Part shown: piece by piece, positions 33,965-45,900 of the stretch
Numbering within the stretch: the first letter of the stretch is position 1
Layout: each line of letters opens with the position of its first letter
Program-made: the position numbers and the translations under genes
The notes under the pieces: model-generated
Told to the model about the DNA's origin: nothing
The model's input: only the letters and a program-made list of their open reading frames with translations
Database searches by the model: none
Assembly (NCBI GenBank): GCA_963580285.1
Contig: OY757011.1
Coordinates: forward strand, 204,431,644-204,495,643
Direction: 5' to 3'
DNA: 64,000 bases
Source: Lucinisca nassula
Lineage: Eukaryota; Mollusca; Bivalvia; Lucinida; Lucinidae

Positions 33965-36900
33965 GTAACAAAAGTTCAAATTTTGTTGAACCGTTTAATA
34001 CATTTGACCATTAAAAATCCTAAACATATGGACGCTTTTAGGACTTGTTGTAATTTTCCTAAAATTTATAAAAAAAATTGTTTCACCATCCAACAAGGAG
34101 GCCAAATGGTGCAGACAGAATGGCAAACAGTGTGGACCCTGATCAGACTGTTCCTTCAGGAGCAGTCTGATCTGGGTCTGCACTGTTTGGTCAGGCCTGT
34201 CTGTCGCAATACTTCAGGAAATTATGATAACAAATCCATGTGACATAGTGCATTCTTTCATATCTCCAAACGGTTATTTTTCTGATAAAATTTGTTATAC
34301 TCGGTCAAAAAAGTTCTTATGCTTAAAATTGCTTCTGTTACCATAGTTACTACAAATGAAAAATACACAAAATTTGTATTGTTTTGGTTAGAGGACTTTC
34401 ATTTTCATTGTAAAGCCCAAACTGTTTCTGCTTATGTAAACTCGGCAGCCTGGGCTTTTGTTTTCAATGTGACAATTTTGCAGAATAAATCATTACAAAA
34501 GCCGAGATTTAACACCATAAAAATTTCACTTAGCACAAGATTTCTAAAATTTGATGCATGTAACCTTTTATTCGATACCATATGTGTTTATTCACAATAG
34601 ATTTGGAACTTTAGTTCCATTTGCTAACAGAAACAGACGATCACATATAGATCTCTGATTCTTTGAAGTTGTGTGCAAAATGTTGCTTTCAATTGAAACT
34701 CCATAGAGTTGTGTGCAAAATGTTGCTTTCAATTGAAACTCCATAGAAAATCGCAATTGGGGGGGGGAGTAATGCTGCTTGCTACATGAATTTTCTACAT
34801 TACTTTCCATCATGGTTAACAGCAATGGTGGCAACAAAGCGTTTTTTAAAGAAATTGCAAAAATTGAATGAACTGACATTACAACACTTTGAAAATTGCT
34901 ATACATGTATTTTTAATTGAAAGGGAGATAATCCGAGAATTTCACAAATTAAAACCTTGATTGGCAGGATTGTAATACAAGATCATGAGATATTGTAAAA
35001 TTAAAGTGAGTTTCGATATTCAATGGACATGATCTTTCAGCTCAGACACAAAATGATGATCTGGGCATGCGCAATGCCAAATTCTTTGTAAAACCTTTCT
35101 AGGCACATATTGCAAGACAACTCTTGAGCAGAATAGTATGGCAATTGCAAATTTATGCATTTTGTAGCTAAACCTCCGATTCGCATGTTAACAGCCATCT
35201 GTAGCTAAATGGCTGCCGTATAGCTACTGGAATTTACCCGGTAGCTGGTATAATTACTTTTTTGACCGTATGTATTTTGCTTATTTATACTCCAAACATA
35301 GGTTATGGGTGCTGGTTAGAACTGCCTCATGTAGGCAGTTCTTATGAGCACCAGCAACATAATATCTTGGAGCAGAAATAAGAAAAATATTGTCTCTGTA
35401 AACCCCAGTTTTCCCAATAAAAAGTGGGATTAACATACAGACTTGTTTATATGATGCAAAATCTCAAAATGGGACACAATGGCAAACAGTGTAGGACCAG
35501 ATATTTGATGCAATGGAATATTGCATTTTTTCAGGCTCTTCACGGTTTTAAAAGATTCAGCCATTTTTTTAATCCGTTTGACATAGTGCAGTCATTCATT
35601 TCTCCAAAACATTGATTTTTCTGATGAAAATTTCTGATATTTTTCCTGTTTATACATCACATGAACAAGTCCGTGAAATAAAGACACCCCTAAACCCCAC
35701 TTAATATTGAAAAAAAATGGGGTTTATGGGGGTATACATTATTTCTCTTATTTCTGCTCCAAGTCAGAGGTTGTGGGTACTCAATGAAACGGTTCTAACG
35801 AGCACCCACAAACTACGTTTGCAGTATTAATAAGGAAAATATCACAGATTTTCATCAGAAAAGTAGCCATTTTGGAGATGTGAAAACACTATGTCGCATA
35901 GGTTTGTTATCGTAATGTATTCCAAACACTTGCTGTGGGTTCTGGTTACATTCACTAGTTAGATTCTAACTAGTATCCACAACCTACAGATGCTGGAGCA
36001 TTAAAAAAAAATAAAGTGGGGTTTACAAGGATCTTATCAATATCATGATGTTGATGCTTTTAGGTTTTTAAACTTTTAAACACATATGTTTTATCTTCTC
36101 CACATATTTTTCCATACAATTTCTTCTCCAATTTTAGGTTGTTCATAATGTTGGTTTGTGTATTGCGCTGTGGGATATTCTGAAACTTGAAGATAGCTAC
36201 ATATTCCCTGGAGATGGATCCTATCATACAGTAGGTAGGTAAAGATTGCCTGTTTCATACTGTAGGCATGACGTAAATTAGTTTGTGAAATGAACACCCC
36301 CGTTAACCCCACTTCATATAGAGAAACCTTCAGTTTATGGGGGAATACATTATTTTTCTTATTTCTGTTCCAAGATATAGGTTGTGGGTTCTCGTTGGAA
36401 GCATCTCAATGAGGTGGTTGTTACAAGCACCCACAACCTATGTTTTCAGTATAAATCAGAAAAAGATCACAGATTTTCATCGTAAAAGTTGCCATTTTGG
36501 AGATGTGAAATGAATGCACTATGTCACACAGGTGTGTTATTGTAATTCTTAAAGATTGCCCAGTTCATCCCAGATTGCCCAAGTCATTACGAAAACAGAC
36601 CTATGCGAATACATTGTAAATTTTACCACTGAAAAGACAAAAATTTCAAGATGAAAAATTGTGATATTTTCTTTATTTCTGCTCAAAATATAGGTTGTGG
36701 ATACTCTTTAGATCTGCCTCGGCGAGGCAGTTCTAACGAATACCCACAATCTATTTTTTAAGCAGAAATAAGAAATGTAACAAATAACCCTGTAAACCCC
36801 AGTTATATAAAAGTGGGGTTTGAGGGGTCAAAATTATATAGGCGTTTTTTCGTGATGTAGGTAGAGATTGCCTGTGAAAGCCTCAGGTTGTCTTAAGCAC

Positions 36901-39900
36901 AGCATATGAAAGAGCCTGGTCATCTTTCTCTGTCTTCTTACTCATTTTCAACTGAATTGTATCTTCCTAACTACATGTATGTACTAGAATCGCGCAGTTG
37001 ATGGCAAGCCATCGAATATCCCCATGCTTCCATCGCATATCCCCATGGGCCCCACCCCCTGGGCCATCCCCTAGGGGTGTTTGGCCCAAGGGGTAAAATT
37101 TTGATCGTAATGTACAGTCAAACCTCGATAATTCGAAGTGACAGGGACCGCCAGATTGTCTTCAAATTATCAGGAGTTCAAATTTTCGAAATCGGTATTT
37201 TTCGGAAATATTCAGAAGTTTTCGTTCGGTATAATATGTGACTGCATTTTGTCCATAGGCAAGAACACTGACTTTCTAAATAGAACAACATGAACCATTT
37301 AGCACCCCGCAACAGTTGTGTAATGTAAAACAATAAATCTCTAACAGACGAAGCATTGTACCAGTAAAAAGGCGGGACAGAAATGGCTCACGGGAGTAGT
37401 CAGCAAAGATCTAGAATGCAGATAAGCAATAAGCATACTATTGAAGTCTGTGCTGGCAAACCACATGTTTCTTGTCGTTTACTGCATTTTTATTTTCTAC
37501 TTTCACTTTCAAGTGTCTTTGAAATTCTCTGTTCAGTTTCCCAAAAATGATTAAAGTCGCTTTATTTAAAACATCAAACAGGATAATCTCCTTAATGATG
37601 CACATTACCAATTACCGTTATATCAATTAAGAACCTCAAGATTAACTAGGTGTCAATTACCTGTTTACATAATTATATAATGTACATGTGACATCAGTCG
37701 GGTGTGAACAAGCTCAAAGAAAACATGCTCTTCAAGCCTGAATAATGTGCTTGATATATTTTTGACTTCGAATTTGGTGATAAATTTTAAAAGGAATTTC
37801 TTTGATGGGGACCGACAAGTTTATTAAAAAAATCGAAATTTTCGAATAATCGAAATTCGAAAAATCTGTAATATTTTTACATAAAATAAAAGCAAAAAAG
37901 ATCGGGACTGAAACACACTTTCGAAAAATCAGGTAGTTTCGAAAAATCGACGTTTGAATCACCGAGACTCTACTGCATTCTACTCATCATGCCTTTCAAT
38001 TTAATATGCTACACGACAATGTTCTGAAAACTTTGATTTTTCCCCCAAGGTGCCCCACCCCTGGCCCCACTCCCAGGGGTAGGATCAAAATTCCGAAAGT
38101 GTCATGCACTCCCCAGACCAAAGATGTATCAGTTCCCAAAAATTCAAGTTTCTATCTATAACGGTCTAGGAGGAGTCATCCGGTAACAGTAATGTATGGG
38201 GGTAAATGGGTCAAAATCAGTTTTTGACCTCTGGTGACATCAAAATTTACCCCAGGTGTCAAATTTTGGTTGTAATGTTTTCTACTCATCATGCCGTTCG
38301 CTTTGATATATTACACGACCATGTTCTGGAAATTTTGATTTTTTACCCCCCCCCCCCCATCCCCCGCGGGCCCCACCCTCTGGGCCCGCCCCTAGGGGTG
38401 TGATAAAAATTCTGAAAGTGTCATGCACGCCCCAGACCAAAGATCTATCAGTTCCCAAAGTTTCAAGTTTCTAGGAGGAGTTATCCGGTAAGACGGATGT
38501 ATGTTCGTACGGACAACGAAGACCATTACAATATCCCCACTTTTTCTTCGAAAAGCGTGGGGATAATAACTAGGACACAATAGCAAACAGTGATTGGATC
38601 TCCTCTGCAACCACTGAAGTTACACTTTTGAAACTTTGCATGTGGATAGTACATGGAATGTAGATGGCAGTGGGCAACTTCTTTTGTGACCTTGACCTCA
38701 ACATGACCCCAAGGTCAAAGGTCAAAAATTATGATTTGTCATATCTCCTAAACTTTTGGAGTTACACTTCTGAAACTTTGCTTATTGGATGGTCCTTGGA
38801 ATATAGAATATGTCAGGTTAATTTTGGTGTGACCTTGACCCCAAGGTCAAAGGTCAAAAAGTATGATTTTGCCATATCTTCTAAACTATTAGAGTTACAC
38901 TTCTGAAACTTTGGTTATTGGGTGGCCCTTGGAATATAGAATAAATCTGGAAACTTTTGGTATGACCTTGACCTCAACATGACCCCAAGGTCAAAGGTCA
39001 AAAATTATGATTCGCCATATCTCCTAAACTATTGGAGTTACACTTCTGAAACTTTGCTTATTTGATGGTCCTTGGAATATAGAATATGTTGGGCTACTTT
39101 TGGTGTGACCTTGACCCCAAGGTCAAAGGTCAAAAAGTATGACTTTGCCATATCTTCTAAACTATTGGAGTTACACTTCTGAAACTTGGTTATTGGATGG
39201 CTGTTGGAATGTAGAATAAATTGGGATACTTTAGTTGAACCTCAACATAACCCCAAGGTCAAAGTACAAAAAGTATGACTTTGCCATATCTTCTAAACTA
39301 TAAGAGTTACACTTCTGAAACTTTGCTTATCAGTTAGAATACATGTTCTTTGCAACTTTTTCAATTTACATGTAGTTTTGGCTAGCTAATACATAGTCAT
39401 TAGTGTTATTAATAGAAAATGCGGATATTTGCAATGGTATACCATCGACTGCAGATCTAGTTTCACTTGTTTTGAGCAGATCGTTAGTCGGAGGTGGGCA
39501 AAACCAGAGTACCCAGAGAATAAACACTTAACCGTTCATTGCAGAACATGAATTAGAAATTCAGTTAAATAATGGTTGAGTTCTTTGCAAACAATGAAGG
39601 CGTTTCCAAGTGTCTGATCTGGACCTGAGCTGTTTGCCAGTGTACCCATTTTGTGGTTTCTCATCTAAAATGGGCTCATACCATAAAAGACCTAAAAATT
39701 TGTAGACCTTGAGAAGTTGCTGTATTCTCCACAAATTTTAACAAATGTTTCGAATCCAGCAAGGAGTCCGAAGTGCAGATGGAATGCCAAACATTGTAAA
39801 CCCTGATCAGACTGCTTCAGGAGCAGTCTGATCTGGGTCTGCACTATTTGTTTAGACATGTTTGTCACAATACTTTGGATCAATGGTATATTCACAACAC

Positions 39901-42900
39901 ACACTAGAATCTTCCATCTAATAGCTGTGTACATGTTTATTTCTAGTTTAACGGGTATCTGATTTATTATGCCGCCGCATATTCGGAGAATACCGGAAGG
40001 GCATTAAGTTTTACCCCTGTCCATTATTCCCTTCGTCCGTTTGTCCATCCCGACATCGTGTCCGGCCCATAACTCCTAAACCGTATGGGATATATTCATG
40101 AAACTTCACAGGTGCATTCATCACACCTAGACGATGTGTCATGAACTAGGAAGACAACTCTTGCATTTTTGGTTTTTGAATTATCTGCCCTTGACTTAGT
40201 ACCATATAGTAAACTGTGTCCGGGCCATAATTCCTAAACGGTATGGAATATATTCATGAAACTTCACAGGTGCATTCATCACACTGAGACGATGTGTCAT
40301 GAACAAGGAAGACAACTCTTGCATTTTTGGTTTTTGAATTACCTGCCCTTGACTTAGTACCAAATAGTAAACCGTGTCCGGGCCATAACTCCTAAACCGT
40401 ATGGAATATATTCATGAAACTTCACAGGTGCATTCATCACACTGAGACGATGTGTCATGAACAAGGAAGACAACTCTTGCATTTTTGGTTTTTGGATTAT
40501 CTGCCCTTGATGCATATATTTTATGATTGATTTGAAGTACATTTGTAATATTTTTATCCCCTCGCACAACATAGTTGTGAGGGGGGATATAGCATAACTT
40601 CACACAAATGTTCCTTATAAAAAAATCTCGAGCTAGTTCGACTTTCAAGGTCATGACCTCAAGGTGAAGGTCACTGTGGCTATTTTTAGAAAAACTTTGT
40701 CATCGCTCCAGCGCATACATTTCTTCACCAATTTCATTATAACTTCAAACAAATAATCGTTATAAAAAAATCTCATGCGAGTTAGACTTTCAAGGTCATG
40801 ACCTCAAGGTCAAGGTCACTGTGGCTATTTTTAGAAAAACTTTGTCATCGCTCTAGCGCCTACATTTCTTCACCAATTTCAATATAAATTCACACAAATG
40901 TTCCTTATAAAAAAATCTCGAGAGAATTCAACTTTCATGGTCATGACCTCAAGGTCAAGGTCACTGTGGCCATTTTTAGAAAAACTTTGTCATCGCTCTA
41001 GCGCCTACATTTCTTCACTGATTTCAATATAACTTCATACAAATGTTTCGTATGACAATATCTCGAGCAAGTTTGACTTTCAAGGTCATGACCTCAAGGT
41101 CAAGGTCACTGTGGCTATATTTAGAAAAACTTTGTCATCGCTCTAGCACCTACATTTCTCCACTGATTTCAATATAACTTCACACAAATGTTTCTGATGA
41201 CAATATCTTGAGCGAGTTCGACTTTCAAGGTCATGACATCAAGGTCAAGGTCACTGTGGCTATTTTTAGGAAAACTTTGTCATCGCTCCAGCTCCTACAT
41301 TTCTTCACTGATTTCAATATTACTTCACACAAATGTTTCTTATGACAATATCTCGAGGGAGTTCGACTTTCAAGGTCAAGGTCACTGTAGCTATTTTTAG
41401 AAAAACTTTGTCATGGCGCTAGCGCTTACATTTCTTCACCGATTTCAATATAACTTCACACAAATGTTCCTTATGACAATATCTCAAGCCATTTCGACTT
41501 TCAAGGTCAAGGTCACAATGGCTATTTTTAGAAAAACTTTGTCATCGCTCTACCGCCTACATTTATGATTTTAATATAACTTCACACAAAAGATGCTTAT
41601 GATAATATCTTGAGCAAGATCTACTTTCGCGGCCATGGCCTCAAGTCAAGGTCCCTATGACTATTTTTAGAGAAATATTGTTATCACTCTAGAACCTACA
41701 TTTATTGGTGGATTTTTAAACAAACTTTACACAAATGTTGCATATGATAATATCTCAAGCAAGTTGGACTTTTGCCTTTTCAGTGTTTTCCACACACAAA
41801 GTTGTCTTGTGCGAGGGGATTTGTATTGCATGCGATGCCTTGTTTATGAATGGCATTTGGCGGGGGCATCCGTGTCCTATGGACACTTTTTCTAGTTTTA
41901 TTGATTGTAAGTTTTACAAAAAATCCCTGTCATCATGTTAACAAGTCTGCGAAATGAATACCATTCTGAACCCGACTTTATAGAGAGAAAACTGGGGTAT
42001 ATAGGGGTATACTTAATTTTGCTTATTTCTGCTTCAAGATATAGATTGTGGGAACTCAATGAGGCAGTTCAAATGAGCAAAGCACAGCCTATGTTCGGAG
42101 TATAAATGAGAAAAAATATCACAATTTTTCATTAGAAAAGTGGCCATTTTGTGGAAATGAAAGAATGCACCAAGTCATGCGGGTGTGATCAGAGCCTGCA
42201 CTCTTTGCTAACAGAATTTCTGTCAAAAATAGAATAAAAATGAAAAAATAGGCCTGACACCCCTTATATGACACATGGCCTTGTCCAACATGTAGCAATG
42301 GCAGAGTCCACTAGCATACAGTGGATTAAAGAATTAGTGAAGACACTGATCAGAGCATAAATAAGACATTCTTTTTTATGCTTAGCAATGAAGAACTGAG
42401 ATTTCTCAGTGAAAAAAGAACATTTGTTCATTGTTTGATAATTGGATTTATTGTCACAAAATGTCATGTAGATCTACTGTCTGTTTATTTGATGTCAACT
42501 ACATGTAGCTGAGTGTGATTAATCTGTGTCAAAAATTATGTCTGTATCATCATCATCATCATCATCATTGTTGTTGTCATTGTTGTTGTTCTTGTCATCA
42601 TCATCAGCAGCAATAGCATGATGGTCAAGTGAATGTGCATTTATATGTTTGTCCAATAAAGTGTACTGGGGTTTTCTGAAATAAAATATTTAACTCCAAC
42701 AAAATGCTTTTAAATTACATGATCATATAACATTGGAATCCGACTTTGTTGCCAAATTCAAAACATAATTGTTTTTCTTTTTTTTTTCAAAGGTTATTTT
42801 TGGTGTGATGTACATGTATTTTTGGTTAAGCTCATTTTATCTTTGTTTCAGTTCATTTTCGCTATGTTGTGTTTCGGCCATTCACTGATGAGATACTGGT

Positions 42901-45900
42901 TGGGAAGATAAAGTCCTGTAGTAGAGAGGGAGTCAATGGTCAGTACTAACTTTTGTTATGTTTGGGGTTTATCGACACATCAACCCTTGTGGGTCATTTT
43001 GTTGTCACGCCTGCTATTAACATGGCGGGATATAGGCGCCAGGTTTTCCATCCATTCATCCATTTGTTAGTCTGTTTGTTTGTCCATTTGTTTGTCTGTT
43101 CATTCGTCCGTGCATCCGTTTGTCAAGGCGTCAACATTTGCGACCACCTTAGCGTTCACCCTAATGGTCAATCTAATTTCTCAAGAACTATAAGAGCTTC
43201 ATTAATGATACTTGGAACAAACTTGTATCTGGGGATGGCAACTTAAATGCAAGCATCCATATTTGACCTTGTCCTACATTTCATGGTTCACTGACTTCGT
43301 AAAATATTGCAACCACACTAGCGTTCACCTTAAGGGTCAAGTTAATTTCTCAAGAACTAAAAGAGCTTCATTGATGATACTTGGTACAAACCTGTATCTA
43401 GCAATGGCAATTTTAATGCAAGCATCCATATTTGACCTTGACCTACATTTTATGCTTCACTGACTTTGTGAAATATTGCAACCACCCTGGTGTTCACCCT
43501 AATGGTCAAGTTCATTTCAAAAGAACTATAAGAGCTTTATTAATGATACTTAGTATATACTTGTATCTAGGGATGACAACTATACTGCAAGCATCCATAT
43601 TTGATCTTGACCTAAATTTCATGGTTCGCTGACTTAGTGAACTATTGCGTCAACTCTAGTGTTCAACCTAATATTTAAGTTCATTTCTCAAGAACTGTTA
43701 GAGCTTCATTAATGATACTTGGTACCAGCTTCCATCTAGGAATGGCAACTTTTATGGAAGCTTCATGGTTCAGTGACTTTGTGCCCCCACAGGCGCGACA
43801 TAGCGTTCAGCGGAATTCTTGCATTGTGTCTCAGAGAAAGGGAGAAAAGAGATAGAAGAGAAAGAAGAAATGAAAGTGAGGGACAAGGAAGAAAGAGGAA
43901 AATTAATGGAAGTGAAGAGGGAGAAGAAACAACAACACTCCCCTTACTGTCTGCAAGGACAGTAGGCCTTGCCCCACTGTAAGCCAATATCAGTTGGACA
44001 CCACAGTGACACAAGATACACATCACCTTTGCCTCACCCAACCACCCTAACCTTTTGTTATGTAGCATTGAAATCAGCCATTGGCTTGATATTTAATTTC
44101 TTTGATGGAGATATTATTATCCCATTTGGTACCAGAAACCCCAAAATGGGTATTTGGCAAACAGTGCAGGCCCAGATCAGATGCCGCAATATGCGGCATC
44201 TGATCAGGGCCTCCACTGTTTGCTAAAAGTACAGTCATTTTCAAAATAAATTTTGAAGAAAACACAACCTGACACCCCTATATTTTGAAATGGACTGCTG
44301 CTATATATAAGGAGGAAGATTCCATTTGGTACAAAAAGGGTTAATATATGAATAGTGATGACGGGCCTCCGTGGCCTAGTGGATAAGAGCGCTGACTCTT
44401 AGTCATTAGGTCTCTCACCGCCGTAGGTTCGAGCCTCGCTCGGGCCACGTGTGAGACGCCAAGTTCTGCAACGGAAGGTCAGGTGGTTTTTCTCCGGGTA
44501 CTCCGGTTTTCGCCCACCTCTGATTAACGATCGGCTCGATATGAGTGAAATAATCTTGAAAGGGCCGTAAAACCCAAACCAAAAAAAAAAAAAAAATATG
44601 AATAGTGATTTGGGTTGTTGATTCAGGCAAAGGTGTAGTGTAACTTGTGGCACTGGAATGTCCAACTGAAGTAGGTATGGGTACCGACCCCGATAGCTCA
44701 GTGGTAGAATGTCTCCTTCTGGAATGGGAGGTCAGGGGTTCAACCACCGGCCATGTCATAACAAAGGCTTGAAAAATGGTACTAGGTGCTCCCTTGGCTG
44801 ACGCTCGCATTATCAAGGGTAGTCCTTGGAATATAAATGAAGGCAGGTAAGTATTTGTTAAAGGATACTTTGTTTATCGCAATAAAAGCCCTACAGAGCT
44901 TATTTGTTTCGGATATGTGACGTTAAATAAAGTTTCTGTATCTTTTATCTTTTAGGGGTTATTTCTTCTGTTTCCACACTTCCATTTATTTTTCTCTTTC
45001 TTCTCTGTCCCTGACATTCATATCTTCAGACTCCATGATGGCTTTGGCTTAAAGCTATTTATTAGTTGGTTGGAACCAGAACTTTTATGTCTGTTGCTTG
45101 GTCCAATGGGTTCATCTGTCAGTTTTTTTTCGCTCCAGTGTTTCTGTGGCTTTGTCCCTCATATGCCATTCATGGAACTGGAAAACGATTCTGAATCTGT
45201 TTGGGTTAAGGTTTTTGCAAACAAAACTTCCCACTTTATTGCAAGTTGGTATCAACCACCTAACGAAACTGTCGAAAACTTCCAGTTATTTAAAGGTCAG
45301 CTTGATCGCATTAAGTCTCAGAATAAGGGTAAAAAACTTCCTGCAGTACATGTCTTAGGTGACTTCAACTTCAGAGAGATTGTTTGGCCAGATAGGCTCA
45401 GCAAACAAGGCACGATGCTGAGTCCGTCAGAGGGACAGGTGTTGGTCGACATCATGAATGATCATGGCTTGGAACAGGTTGTTGACTTCCCTACTCGAGA
45501 TAGAAACACTTTGGATTTGTTCTTACAACTTTGCCAGGACAGTTTGGGGATATTCAATCCCCGGACAAACTAAGTGATCATGATATTGTCTCTGGATTTT
45601 TGAAAATCTTCATACCACCTATAAAGAAACCTCATAGAAAGGTGTACTTATATCAAAAGGGTGACTTTGAAACTATGAGGAAGGATGCCCTAAAATTTGC
45701 AAGAGAGAAATACTTTAATGGTCATTCAGACGCTCGGTCTGTCCAGGAGAACTTTGATTTGATAAAGTCTTTCATTCAAGCTTCGTCCGAAAATCATATC
45801 CCCTCCAAAACTAACAGGTCTGTATCTTCAATTCCTTGGATCACACCAGAAATAAGAAGAAAAATTCGGAGGAGAAATAAGATTCATGCTAAGGCAAAAA

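Larger units (their letters stand above)
36235..42851. other. POLR3H intron 2
   Basis: Family C 36280-36560 and 36580-36860; a pogo-like MITE 37115-37975; a repeat ending AATATCCCCAC..GTGGGGAT (about 36985-38580, also near 52950-53230); tandem arrays 38640-39340, 40048-40510 and 40556-41800; a SINE tail fragment 39478-39540; family F 39680-39890; family C 41930-42195; a CAT/TGT microsatellite 42547-42609. 42200-42545 and 42610-42850 show nothing recognised. Confidence 0.6.

Noticed and set aside
43763..44068. Plus and minus ORFs of 70-100 codons over a purine-rich stretch
   Set aside because: The stretch is a repeat also present at about 56930-57215; the translated Ser/Leu- or Arg/Glu-rich peptides are compositional artefacts.
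44415..44816. 133-codon minus-strand ORF
   Set aside because: Lies across two SINEs in antisense; no conserved domain.
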